Origin: a virus
Reading direction: 5' to 3' (one strand)
DNA length: 64,000 bases
Virus record (IMG/VR): IMGVR_UViG_3300035070_003385
Location: 62,001 to 126,000 of that record
Part shown: in pieces, positions 54,572 to 62,419 of the stretch
How positions within the stretch are numbered: position 1 is the stretch's first letter
Layout: the number at the start of each line of letters is the position of its first letter
Made by a program: the position numbers and the translations under genes
The notes under the pieces: model-generated
Database searches by the model: none
Told to the model about the DNA's origin: nothing
What the model saw: the letters and a program-made list of their open reading frames with translations, nothing else

Positions 54572-56860
54572 ATGGTTGAGAAGAAAAAAAATAAAAAAGA
54601 TCTTAAAAAAATAAAAGATCATAATCCTAGTGATTATATTGAAACAAAGCCAACTATGTCCGAGGCTTTGAAGAAAACTGTGGTTATAACTTTTGGTAGG
54701 TTTAACCCTATTACAGTTGGACACGAAAAATTAATAAACAAAGTAATAACAGAAGCTGTAAAGCGCAAGGCTGATGCTGCAGTTTATATGTCACATTCTC
54801 AAGATTCAAAAAAGAACCCTATGAGTTATAATCAAAAAATATCTCTTGGGCAAAAAGCTTTTGGCGGAATTGTAAAAAAATCACCAGCAAAAACAATCAT
54901 TGAAGTAGCTAAAGAATTATCTAAAAAATATAATAATTTTGTACTTGTTGTTGGGTCTGATAGAGTTAAAGAATTTGAAGTTCTTTTGAAAAAATATAAT
55001 GAATTAGATTATACTTTTGAAAATATCGAAATAGTTTCTGCTGGTGAAAGAGATCCTGATTCTGACGGCGTGTCCGGAATGTCAGCATCAAAGATGCGAC
55101 AGTCAGCTGCAAAAGGAAATATTGTTTCTTTTAAACAGGGGTTGCCTAAAAAGTTAAAAATATCCGCAGTGTCTATAATGAACATGGTTCGTAAAGGTAT
55201 GAATATTACAGAAGAACTTGAAGAGCAAAATCTTTCAGAAAGAGAACCGCTTTCAATTCAACAAAGACGTAAAAAAGCTTTGGTAATGAGAAAGTATAAA
55301 ACAAAAATAAAAATGGCTCGTGAAAGATCCAAAAGAAAAATGGCCCCAAAAGAAAAGTTATTAAAAAGATCTAGAAAAGCAGCTCTTAATTTTATGAAAG
55401 ATAGATTATCTAAAAATAAAAAGTATTCTCAAATGTCTACCGCAGAAAAAATTACTTTAGATAGAAGATTGCAAAAAATTCCTGGCAAAACAATAGATCG
55501 TATTGCGTCTCGTCTTTTACCTAAAGTTAGAGCCGCCGAAAAAGAACGTCTTGCTGGTGTTTTAAATCCAAAAAAGAATGAAGATGTTTATGATATAAAC
55601 AATATGTTTGAACTATTTTTAGAATCAAAATCAATAAAACCTCAAGATCCTGATGTAAAAGATATGCCTGGTTCACAGCCAAAGGGTTATTACAAAGGTG
55701 TTGAAAAAGATAAAAAAGATGATAGAGCTAGACATTTTGCCAAGTACGGTAAAATGGACGATGATAATCCTGATGCATATAAACCAGCACCTGGTGATAA
55801 AGAAGCTAAAACAAAACCGTCTGTTCATACAAAAAAATTTAAAGATATGTTTGGCGAAGCTATACACGCTGATATACCAATTCGCAAAAGACCGCATATG
55901 GCTTTAGAAAAAAACGGCTCTGTTAAATTTGACAAGCGGTTTAAAATATTCAAGCCAAAAGAAGACACTGTAAGTGAAACCTACGAGGACTTTGGCGAAG
56001 ATATATCAAAACTTATTTCTGGTATGAGTGATTTTATTATGTCTGAAGAATTTGATGTTTTAATGGAATCAAATCCAAAAGCAGCACTTAAGAAAAAAGC
56101 AGAAAAAACCGGAATATCATATGGTATATTAAAAACAGTTTTTGATAGGGGGGTCGCTGCCTGGAGAACAGGTCATCGCCCAGGAACAAACCCAACACAA
56201 TGGGGGTTTGCCAGAGTTAATTCGTTTGCTACCAAAGGTAAAGGAACCTGGGGAAAAGCAGACAAAGACTTAGCTGACAAAGTTAGAAAGGAACAGTTTG
56301 ATTTGGCAACAGGACAAGAGCAACTCTTAAACCTTGATGAACAAATTATGCTAAATAAAATTCTTGAAAAAATACATAATCATATTTTAAATGGCGAAAA
56401 ATTAAAAGACGTAATTGAAGAAATTGAAACTCTTGCGAATATTGGAATTCCAGGGCGCCGTCTAGAAACAGAATATTTTAAAAAATATAATAACGAGCAT
56501 GCAGATCTTACACAAAATGAAGACACTGAAAGTTTATTAAAAAGAAATCAACTTCTTAAAAAATATGGATATAAAGTTGAGGCAAAAGACGAAAAAGATT
56601 CTCCATCGAAAAGAGAATACGGTACTGATGCTTTAACAAAAAAATATAAAGAAGATACTCCAGGGCAAGAAATTGAAGAAGCAGCATTAAATGCAAATAT
56701 ATACCGTGGTGATGTAATAAAGTTTATGCATACTTATGTGACTGGCGAAAAAGATGAATTAGAAGGAACCCTTGTAGGAACCGATTCAGAAACAGGGCGC
56801 GCAAAAATAAGAACAGGGGACGGTAAATTGTATATCGTAAAACACGATGAAATCATTTAA
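54572..56860 (+). CDS. Large mosaic protein with N-terminal nucleotidyltransferase domain
   Basis: 762 aa. Residues about 30-200: VVITFGRFNPITVGHEKLIN (HxGH motif) and GMSASKMRQSA (ISSTxxR-like) mark an adenylyl/cytidylyltransferase. Then a Lys/Arg-rich helical region (about 210-340), a segment PKGYYKGVEKDKKDDRARHF and PSVHTKKFKDMFGE, a GISYGILKTVFDRGVAAWRT domain common in cyanophage proteins, and a C-terminal helical part. Several (I/L)xE sites (for example NLSE, ELEE) would permit prohead protease cutting into separate parts. Late promoter. Overlaps the next gene by 14 nt. Confidence 0.6.
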   Translation: MVEKKKNKKDLKKIKDHNPSDYIETKPTMSEALKKTVVITFGRFNPITVGHEKLINKVITEAVKRKADAAVYMSHSQDSKKNPMSYNQKISLGQKAFGGIVKKSPAKTIIEVAKELSKKYNNFVLVVGSDRVKEFEVLLKKYNELDYTFENIEIVSAGERDPDSDGVSGMSASKMRQSAAKGNIVSFKQGLPKKLKISAVSIMNMVRKGMNITEELEEQNLSEREPLSIQQRRKKALVMRKYKTKIKMARERSKRKMAPKEKLLKRSRKAALNFMKDRLSKNKKYSQMSTAEKITLDRRLQKIPGKTIDRIASRLLPKVRAAEKERLAGVLNPKKNEDVYDINNMFELFLESKSIKPQDPDVKDMPGSQPKGYYKGVEKDKKDDRARHFAKYGKMDDDNPDAYKPAPGDKEAKTKPSVHTKKFKDMFGEAIHADIPIRKRPHMALEKNGSVKFDKRFKIFKPKEDTVSETYEDFGEDISKLISGMSDFIMSEEFDVLMESNPKAALKKKAEKTGISYGILKTVFDRGVAAWRTGHRPGTNPTQWGFARVNSFATKGKGTWGKADKDLADKVRKEQFDLATGQEQLLNLDEQIMLNKILEKIHNHILNGEKLKDVIEEIETLANIGIPGRRLETEYFKKYNNEHADLTQNEDTESLLKRNQLLKKYGYKVEAKDEKDSPSKREYGTDALTKKYKEDTPGQEIEEAALNANIYRGDVIKFMHTYVTGEKDELEGTLVGTDSETGRAKIRTGDGKLYIVKHDEII

Positions 56861-57152
56861 ACAACATATAAAAAATACTCCAAATTTAAAAGAGCAACAT
56901 TCAAACTGTGGTACTCAACAGTGTTGTGGTAAATGCAGCACTGCAGTTACAGAAGGCTCAGAAACTTGGGAAGCTGGTTATAAGCGTAGAGTAGTCAAAA
57001 CTACAAAACCAGAGCACAAAGAAAAAGGTATGAATTGGAGAATTAAAGGTAAAGACCGTCCTGAAATTTCCATTAAATTGTATAAAGAAAAACCTTCCCA
57101 GGAAGAATTCAACAAACAAATGAAACGTGTTGCAGGACACGAGTTCGGATGA
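56847..57152 (+). CDS. Small protein with capsid-targeting-type N-terminus, 101 aa
   Basis: Starts MKSFKQHIKNTPNLKEQHSN; the motif is MKSFKQH with LKE following somewhat later. A Cys cluster CGTQQCCGKC comes next (possible zinc site), then a basic C-terminal domain. Overlaps the previous gene by 14 nt and the HD-domain gene by 4. Family unknown. Confidence 0.6.
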   Translation: MKSFKQHIKNTPNLKEQHSNCGTQQCCGKCSTAVTEGSETWEAGYKRRVVKTTKPEHKEKGMNWRIKGKDRPEISIKLYKEKPSQEEFNKQMKRVAGHEFG

Positions 57153-57715
57153 AAAGATTTAAGCAATACATATCAGAAGAAACAGAAACACTTAATGAAA
57201 GCGCACTTAAAGCTTTACGGGTTGCTACTAAAGCCCATTCAGGACAGACACGTAAAAGCGGTGGTAAATATATTGAGCATCCAAAAGAAGTTGCTCGGTT
57301 CGTACAAAAGTTTAAAAAATCAAACAATCTTTCGGCGTTAGTACAGGCGGCTTATCTACACGATACTATTGAAGATACTGATACAACATATGATGATTTG
57401 GTTAAACAGTTTGGTGCTCTTATAGCTGATATGGTTCAGGAATTAACAACTGATAAAGCTGCATCTGATGCAATTGGTAAAGGTGAATATATTGCCAATA
57501 AGATGGCTAAAATGTCAAGTTGGTCATTAGTTATTAAACTCGCAGATAGATTAGCAAACGTACAAGACATTGATACACGGCCTGCAGATTTTCAAAAGAA
57601 ATATGCTGCACAGACTGCGCTTGCTATTAAACGTCTTCGTAGTGATAGATATTTAAGTAAAACACATAATAAAATCATATCAGCTATTGAGAAAAAAATT
57701 AAAGAATATGTATAG
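57149..57715 (+). CDS. HD-domain (p)ppGpp hydrolase-like (MESH1/SpoT type) with capsid-targeting-type N-terminus
   Basis: 188 aa. After MKRFKQYISEETETLNES comes the single-domain hydrolase: AHSGQTRKSGGKYIEHPKEV, AAYLHDTIEDTDTTYDDLV and LVIKLADRLANVQDI, with His, HD, ED and the distal Asp all present. This is the RelA/SpoT hydrolase signature; no synthetase or regulatory domain follows. Expected to degrade (p)ppGpp or a related nucleotide. The N-terminal MKRFKQYISE matches six other proteins here and would be removed after ISE by a gp21-type protease if packaged. Confidence 0.85.
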   Translation: MKRFKQYISEETETLNESALKALRVATKAHSGQTRKSGGKYIEHPKEVARFVQKFKKSNNLSALVQAAYLHDTIEDTDTTYDDLVKQFGALIADMVQELTTDKAASDAIGKGEYIANKMAKMSSWSLVIKLADRLANVQDIDTRPADFQKKYAAQTALAIKRLRSDRYLSKTHNKIISAIEKKIKEYV

Positions 57716-58001
57716 TTTCAAACAATATATTTCCGAAGGTATCATGGTTAAACTGATTCGTGGTAAAGGCCAGGATACTTTAAAAATGAGAGACACTAAA
57801 GAAAAAAGTTGGGTTGAATTACGAGGTAAACCTAATTTTGAAACTAAATATGATAAAAGAGATCCATTACATAAAGCAATTACAGCATTAGGTAAATCGG
57901 CAAATATATCTGATTTTATGAACGGTGATGAAGTCAGTATTAATCCAAACCATCCTGACGGTAAAAAGGCATTGGCAGCAATGAAGAAGTTAATGAAATG
58001 A
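57708..58001 (+). CDS. Small protein with capsid-targeting-type N-terminus, 97 aa
   Basis: ATG 57708 overlaps the previous stop by 8 nt; upstream in-frame codons would hide the motif. Begins MYSFKQYISEGIMVKLIRGK. The mature part is basic and ends with a helical GKKALAAMKKLMK. Related sequences are seen in other marine T4-like phages; function unknown. Confidence 0.6.
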   Translation: MYSFKQYISEGIMVKLIRGKGQDTLKMRDTKEKSWVELRGKPNFETKYDKRDPLHKAITALGKSANISDFMNGDEVSINPNHPDGKKALAAMKKLMK

Positions 58002-58306
58002 AAAATTTTAAAAAATTCTTAGAAGAAAAAGATCCTCGATTGGCGAAGGCTGGAGTGGATGGTTATAATAAACCAAAAAGAACTCCTAGTCATCCTACTA
58101 AAAGTCATATTGTCGTTGCTAAAGACGGTAATAAAATTAAAACTATTAGATTTGGTGAGCAAGGCGCATCCACTGCCGGTGATCCAAAAAAAGGTGAATC
58201 TGATAGAATGAAGGCTAAGAGAAAATCGTTTAAAGCACGCCATGCTAAAAATATCGCTAAAGGTAAAATGTCTGGGGCATATTGGGCAGATAAAGAAAAG
58301 TGGTAA
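57998..58306 (+). CDS. Small basic protein with capsid-targeting-type N-terminus, 102 aa
   Basis: Begins MKNFKKFLEEKDPRLAKAGV. The remainder is Lys/Arg/Gly-rich (RTPSHPTKSHIVVAKDGNKI; KKGESDRMKAKRKSFKARHA), as expected for an internal DNA-associated head protein. A widely conserved hypothetical family in cyanophage-type myoviruses. 4-nt overlap with the previous gene. Confidence 0.65.
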   Translation: MKNFKKFLEEKDPRLAKAGVDGYNKPKRTPSHPTKSHIVVAKDGNKIKTIRFGEQGASTAGDPKKGESDRMKAKRKSFKARHAKNIAKGKMSGAYWADKEKW

Positions 58307-58315
58307 TTTAAATTT

Positions 58316-58323
58316 GATAAATA
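58316..58323 (+). promoter_or_regulatory. T4-type late promoter, variant
   Basis: GATAAATA 33 bp before the ATG at 58357. Confidence 0.5.
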
Positions 58324-58356
58324 TTAACAGTAATCAGGAACAAAGGTCTAAAACAA

Positions 58357-58575
58357 ATGAAAAGTTTTAAGCAATTTACACTTAATGAAAAAGTCAAGGT
58401 TGAATGCCCTAAATGTGATGGTGCTGGCTGTGATCATTGTGACGGTAAAGGTTATCACGCCGAACCTGAGCTTAACGAGTTATCCGCCGAAGAAAAAAAA
58501 CTTGTTAATCAAATGTACGATAAAAAGGGTAACTTAACACCACTTGGTAAAAAAGTTATGAACTATAATAAATAA
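58357..58575 (+). CDS. Zinc-knuckle protein with capsid-targeting-type N-terminus, 72 aa
   Basis: Begins MKSFKQFTLNEKVKVECPKC. CPKCDGAGCDHCDGKGY is a DnaJ-like CxxC...CxxC zinc motif, then an acidic helical part. The LNE after the FKQF motif fits the (I/L)xE cut. Preceded by its own late-promoter variant. Role unknown. Confidence 0.6.
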   Translation: MKSFKQFTLNEKVKVECPKCDGAGCDHCDGKGYHAEPELNELSAEEKKLVNQMYDKKGNLTPLGKKVMNYNK

Positions 58576-58604
58576 ATTAAACCCAAATAAGGAGAATAAA
58601 AACA

Positions 58605-58919
58605 ATGGCACTTTGGGGAAAAACAGACGCATTAGCTTCAGTACCAACATGGTTGGAAGATGCTGCAGCTAACACAAACAAATCAAATGATCGTGATAAC
58701 GCGATATTTGTTGACACAGGAGAAGCTGGTGTCGCAGGAAACCGCGCAAAAGGTATTAAAACGCCAGGTTGGAATATTTATTATACTTACACAGATCAAA
58801 ACGGCGCTACACGCCATAAAAACGAAGCACTTATACCAATGAAAGTTTCAGCCGGTGATGCTGGTGATTTAGGTGTTGCTGGTACTGGTGATGACTCTGT
58901 TGTAGCTGACCCAGCTTAA
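58605..58919 (+). CDS. Probable virion structural protein, 104 aa
   Basis: Starts MALWGKTDALASVPTWLEDA; Gly/Ala/Asp-rich with strand TPGWNIYYTYTDQNGATRHK and an acidic end. AAGGAG ribosome-binding site; AATAAATA at 58567 could be its late promoter. Short proteins beginning MALWG occur as virion proteins in marine T4-like phages. Confidence 0.55.
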   Translation: MALWGKTDALASVPTWLEDAAANTNKSNDRDNAIFVDTGEAGVAGNRAKGIKTPGWNIYYTYTDQNGATRHKNEALIPMKVSAGDAGDLGVAGTGDDSVVADPA

Positions 58920-58936
58920 TTAAAGAAATATACATT

Positions 58937-59311
58937 ATGAAATTGACAGAATCAACCTTTCTATTATATGCTGCAAAATACTATGAAAATCCGCATTGCT
59001 CGGATATATCTGAGTTTGAAGAAGATCTAAAAAGATTGCAATACTTAAGAAAACTTTTTAGTAGATTTAAACAAACTGGAGAACTTAAAGAAAGGTTGAT
59101 TCTAAATCATTTGATTATTTTATATAATTGTTTTGGCACTGAAACAACAAATATATTGTTTATGAAGTTAGAGGAATACCACGAGTATTTGAAGCCTTTT
59201 GTGGCATACTTAAATTTTATGCCAGAATTTATTGAATATGAAGATGAAAAAATTCATAATCGTCATTTTAGATCAAATGAATTTATAGAAGAAATTTTAA
59301 GGAAAATATAA
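58937..59311 (+). CDS. Conserved helical protein, 124 aa
   Basis: Helical, charged, MKLTESTFLLYAAKYYENPH at the start and an FEEDLKRLQYLRKLFSRFKQ middle. This conserved hypothetical occurs in most cyanophage-like myoviruses, usually near head genes. No signal or membrane segment. Function unknown. Ends 1 bp before the next GTG. Confidence 0.65.
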   Translation: MKLTESTFLLYAAKYYENPHCSDISEFEEDLKRLQYLRKLFSRFKQTGELKERLILNHLIILYNCFGTETTNILFMKLEEYHEYLKPFVAYLNFMPEFIEYEDEKIHNRHFRSNEFIEEILRKI

Positions 59312-59312
59312 A

Positions 59313-60374
59313 GTGGTAGTAGATCTATTCTTAGTTTATCAATTTATCCGTAGATTAGCTACGCCATTTGAAAAGTGGCCTGCTTACGAAGCAGGGGTTA
59401 TAGATAAAAAAGGAAATATACTCAAAGGAAAAAACCAAAGAAATTTAAAATCTGAAAAAGATTCATTTGGTATTTTTGATTTGATGATATTAAAAATCAA
59501 AAAGCTTTTAGCTAAACTACCAGGCGGATCATCAAATTTTGCTTCCTATGCCGCAGCGCTGTTTCTCATAAAAGAATGGAAACATTTTACTAATGATAGC
59601 ATGCTTAATGAATCTATTTCTGAAGAGAATATTGACCAGTCACTGGATTTGTTTTTTAGTAGATATAATCATTATAACACACTTTCAGAAAATGTCAATA
59701 GTTTTTTAGATGAAAAACTTAAAAAATCAGATGATATGGGTACATGGATTAAAGATTTTTATGACTCAGATGCTCCTCAATTCAAAGGTAAATCAAAAGC
59801 AAAACGCCGGCAAATGGCCGTTGCTGCAAAACTTGACGCTATGGATGAAGCACGAAAACTACAACCTCCTAAATGGAAAAAGGCTGGACCCAATGGAGAA
59901 AAAGAAATTACTTTTCCGACTGGCCGTCGCTTTAAGATAGAAAAACAATATGATGAAAATATTCGTCATAAGGGTGAGTGGAAAGTAATGGAATGGGATC
60001 CTCGCTCTCGTGATTGGGAATGGCATGAAACATTTAGTCCACAATGGTATGCGAAAGAAAAAGTAATGGAACTAGGTAAATATGATTCCAAAGGTAAAAA
60101 AGTTACTGAGTCAGCAATTAATATGCGTACTTTAAAACTTATCAATAAAATTAAAAAGTCCGGTGTTGTAAAATCCGGTTCTATGTCAAAAAATGTAAAC
60201 ACAAAACCGACGATGAAAGAAGAACCAACAAATAGCGTTGGATCTGGCGCTGTTGCTGGTTTAGGCGTTGGTCCACAGGGAGAGCCAGGATTGACTCCTG
60301 CTCAAATGAAAAAGTATAAAAAGAAAAACAAAGGTCCAAAAAGACTAAGGGATATTATAGGAGCGAATACATGA
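59313..60374 (+). CDS. Unknown 353-aa protein, GTG start, probable late virion-associated
   Basis: GTG at 59313. VVDLFLVYQFIRRLATPFEK and WPAYEAGVIDKKGNIL are conserved in cyanophage homologues. A helical middle, then KRRQMAVAAKLDAMDEARKL, a beta-rich DPRSRDWEWHETFSPQWYAK part and a C-terminal Gly-rich collagen-like stretch VGPQGEPGLTPAQMKKYKKK. Several (I/L)xE sites (for example ISEEN, LSEN). Possibly a processed head protein. Overlaps the endolysin by 4 nt. Confidence 0.55.
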   Translation: MVVDLFLVYQFIRRLATPFEKWPAYEAGVIDKKGNILKGKNQRNLKSEKDSFGIFDLMILKIKKLLAKLPGGSSNFASYAAALFLIKEWKHFTNDSMLNESISEENIDQSLDLFFSRYNHYNTLSENVNSFLDEKLKKSDDMGTWIKDFYDSDAPQFKGKSKAKRRQMAVAAKLDAMDEARKLQPPKWKKAGPNGEKEITFPTGRRFKIEKQYDENIRHKGEWKVMEWDPRSRDWEWHETFSPQWYAKEKVMELGKYDSKGKKVTESAINMRTLKLINKIKKSGVVKSGSMSKNVNTKPTMKEEPTNSVGSGAVAGLGVGPQGEPGLTPAQMKKYKKKNKGPKRLRDIIGANT

Positions 60375-61231
60375 TTACTCTTGAACAATTTAGCGCAATG
60401 ATACCAAGAAATAAAGAACCTGAAGCCTGGTATGAAAATGTTGTTGACATGTTTAAAAAATATGATATAATAACACCATTACGTATTGCTGGTTTTATGG
60501 CACAATGTGGTCATGAATCAGCTGACTTTACTGCACTCGAAGAAAATTTAAATTATAGCGAAAAAGCTTTGAATGGTGTATTTGGTAGGTATTTTGGAAA
60601 AGATAAAAGAAACGCAGCTGATTATGCTCGTAAACCTGAAAAGATTGCTAACTATGTGTACCAAGATGAATTCCGTTCTAAACGCGGGGCAATGGGTAAT
60701 ACAGAAGACGGTGATGGTTGGAGATTCCGCGGTAGAGGAATTAAACAGTTAACCGGGCGCAACAACTATACTGCATTTGGCAAATCTGTTGGAATGTCAG
60801 CAGAAGAAGCGGCTGAATACGTAGCAACGAAAAAGGGTGCTCTTGAGTCAGCTTGCTGGTTTTGGGCCACAAACAAAATTGATAGATATGCAGACAATGA
60901 CGATATTGTAGGAATGACAAAACGTATTAACGGCGGTACAATTGGTTTAGACGACCGTAAATCACGATATGCAAGGGCAAAAAGTATTTTAGGTGGTGAA
61001 AGTATTCCAACGCCAAAGAAAACTTCAAGCAGCTCCTCGTCTAATAAAAGAACACTGCGCAAAGGCATGAAAGGCGACGATGTTGCTAAAATGCAAAAAG
61101 CTCTCGGTGTTACTGCAGACGGCGATTTTGGGTTTGGTACTTTGGGTGTAGTAAAAAAATGGCAGCGATCAAACGGATTAACTCCAGACGGTATAGTTGG
61201 TCCAAAGACTCAAGCAAAAATGTTTAGATGA
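60371..61231 (+). CDS. Endolysin: GH19-type muramidase/chitinase domain plus peptidoglycan-binding domain
   Basis: 286 aa. Residues about 1-210 are a GH19-type catalytic domain: FMAQCGHESADFTALEENLN (Glu acid), YQDEFRSKRGAMGN, RFRGRGIKQLTGRNNY. Then a Ser-rich linker and a C-terminal PG_binding_1 domain: LRKGMKGDDVAKMQKALGVT to NGLTPDGIVGPKTQAKM. No signal peptide, so it needs a holin or other export path. Lysis gene together with the spanins at 61631. Confidence 0.92.
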   Translation: MITLEQFSAMIPRNKEPEAWYENVVDMFKKYDIITPLRIAGFMAQCGHESADFTALEENLNYSEKALNGVFGRYFGKDKRNAADYARKPEKIANYVYQDEFRSKRGAMGNTEDGDGWRFRGRGIKQLTGRNNYTAFGKSVGMSAEEAAEYVATKKGALESACWFWATNKIDRYADNDDIVGMTKRINGGTIGLDDRKSRYARAKSILGGESIPTPKKTSSSSSSNKRTLRKGMKGDDVAKMQKALGVTADGDFGFGTLGVVKKWQRSNGLTPDGIVGPKTQAKMFR

Positions 61232-61237
61232 TAAATA
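61230..61237 (+). promoter_or_regulatory. T4-type late promoter, variant
   Basis: GATAAATA overlapping the end of the endolysin stop, 39 bp before the ATG at 61277. Confidence 0.5.
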
Positions 61238-61276
61238 ATAAATAAGTTAAACCACAAACGAATAAGGAGACAGTAA

Positions 61277-61621
61277 ATGTCAATTAGAGATATTATAGAG
61301 CACTCGGTTAATAAAAATCCTCTCGCTATGAAAGAAGCATTGGACGAAGAAATGCGTAATCGTATTGCTATAGCAATCCAAGAAAAAATGATGGCAGAAA
61401 AAAATGATGAAATGTTGGAAGCATCTGATGATGATGAAGACGACGAAGATGAAGATGATGCCGATGACAATGATGATGACGAAGACGAAATGGCGTCTGA
61501 AATGAAAAATCTCCATGCTTCTTCATGTGGCAAAACAGAAATGTATGCCAAAATGAAAGAAAAATATGGTTGTGATAAAGCAACATTTGAAGGTTTATAC
61601 GCTTCTTACTGCAATAGTTAA
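61277..61621 (+). CDS. Acidic prohead-core-like protein (gp67-like)
   Basis: 114 aa. The N-terminal helix (NPLAMKEALDEEMRNRIAIA) followed by an Asp/Glu run (EDDEDEDDADDNDDDEDE) has the layout of T4 gp67, a scaffold-core protein in the prohead that is cut up by gp21. Unlike gp67 it has a C-terminal domain with three Cys (SSCGKTEMYAKMKEKYGC and SYCNS). AAGGAG ribosome-binding site and late-promoter variant. Confidence 0.55.
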   Translation: MSIRDIIEHSVNKNPLAMKEALDEEMRNRIAIAIQEKMMAEKNDEMLEASDDDEDDEDEDDADDNDDDEDEMASEMKNLHASSCGKTEMYAKMKEKYGCDKATFEGLYASYCNS

Positions 61622-61630
61622 AAAGTTCAT

Positions 61631-62080
61631 ATGGCAAAATTATATCTTTTAATCATATTAGCTAGCATTATCGGTGGCTTAGGTTACGCTGCTAAAAGCT
61701 ACTATGAATGGTCAGAAGAAACCATTGGAACACTTCGTGAAAATAACGTTAAATTAGCATCTGCAGCCGAAACTCTACAAAATACAGTAGATCAAATGGT
61801 TGCAGATGCTGAACGCAACGAAGAGCTGAATCAAAATCTTACAATACAGTTAGCAGCATCACGTGAATATTTAAACACTTTACGAAATAAATTTGCGCGT
61901 ATTGATTTAACTATGGAAGCCTTACAGGATCCTACAAACTTAGAGGAAAGGGTACAGCGTGCAGTTGACAGACTTATCAGTGACATCGCTGAAGACACTA
62001 CCGCTCCTGGTGATATCACTGATGCTCCTGACGGGGTGTCTGGGGAGAACGCCGGAACCGACAGTAGTAGTTCAGACTGA
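61631..62080 (+). CDS. Inner-membrane spanin (Rz-like)
   Basis: 149 aa. An N-terminal signal-anchor (LYLLIILASIIGGLGYAA) followed by a periplasmic coiled coil (ETIGTLRENNVKLASAAETL; QNTVDQMVADAERNEELNQN) and a flexible Gly/Asp/Ser-rich end. The 3' part overlaps in another frame with a lipoprotein gene, the usual Rz/Rz1 architecture, so this is the i-spanin. Confidence 0.8.
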   Translation: MAKLYLLIILASIIGGLGYAAKSYYEWSEETIGTLRENNVKLASAAETLQNTVDQMVADAERNEELNQNLTIQLAASREYLNTLRNKFARIDLTMEALQDPTNLEERVQRAVDRLISDIAEDTTAPGDITDAPDGVSGENAGTDSSSSD

Positions 62081-62339
62081 ATATCAAAAACAAAATATTC
62101 CAATTCAAGCAAGACCTCCTAAGGTAGAGTTTCCACCAGTTGAGTGGAGTGTTATTACCGAAGATAACATTGACGTAAAAATGGAAGAGCTGAAAGGTTC
62201 AACTGGCAATTTCGTCGTGTTTGCTGTAGGACCTAAAGGTTACGAAAATCTTGCTATTGGTATTGGTGAATTACGTCGATATATTAATGAACAAAAAGCT
62301 ATAATTGTTTACTATGAAGATGCTTTAAAGAATAAATAA
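61959..62339 (+). CDS. Outer-membrane lipoprotein spanin (Rz1-like)
   Basis: 126 aa from GTG 61959 (GAGGAAAGGG upstream) overlapping the i-spanin gene by 122 nt in the +1 frame. Signal LPLLVISLMLLTGC with lipobox LLTGC at about residue 27, followed by a Pro-rich stretch (RTPEPTVVV; RPPKVEFPPVEW). The lipoprotein-Pro-rich pattern is characteristic of o-spanins, though this one is longer than most and has a small C-terminal domain. Confidence 0.85.
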   Translation: MQLTDLSVTSLKTLPLLVISLMLLTGCLGRTPEPTVVVQTEYQKQNIPIQARPPKVEFPPVEWSVITEDNIDVKMEELKGSTGNFVVFAVGPKGYENLAIGIGELRRYINEQKAIIVYYEDALKNK

Positions 62340-62368
62340 ATTTTATAAACTTCATTATGTTAAATATT

Positions 62369-62392
62369 GGGAGGTGTAATACCTCCTTTTTT
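62369..62392 (+). terminator. Intrinsic terminator
   Basis: GGAGGT, loop GTAAT, ACCTCC, then six Ts, 29 bp after the o-spanin stop. Confidence 0.82.
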
Positions 62393-62419
62393 AATTTAAA
62401 AACAAAGAAGTAAACACAA

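Noticed and set aside
60442-60474. TTGACA-N16-TATAAT within the endolysin gene
   Set aside because: It is inside a conserved coding region (VDMFKKYDIIT) with no new gene soon after; likely a coding coincidence.
61280-61637. Two minus-strand frames rich in His/Ile opposite the acidic prohead-core-like gene
   Set aside because: They are the complement of an Asp/Glu repeat (GAT/GAA) and have no independent support.
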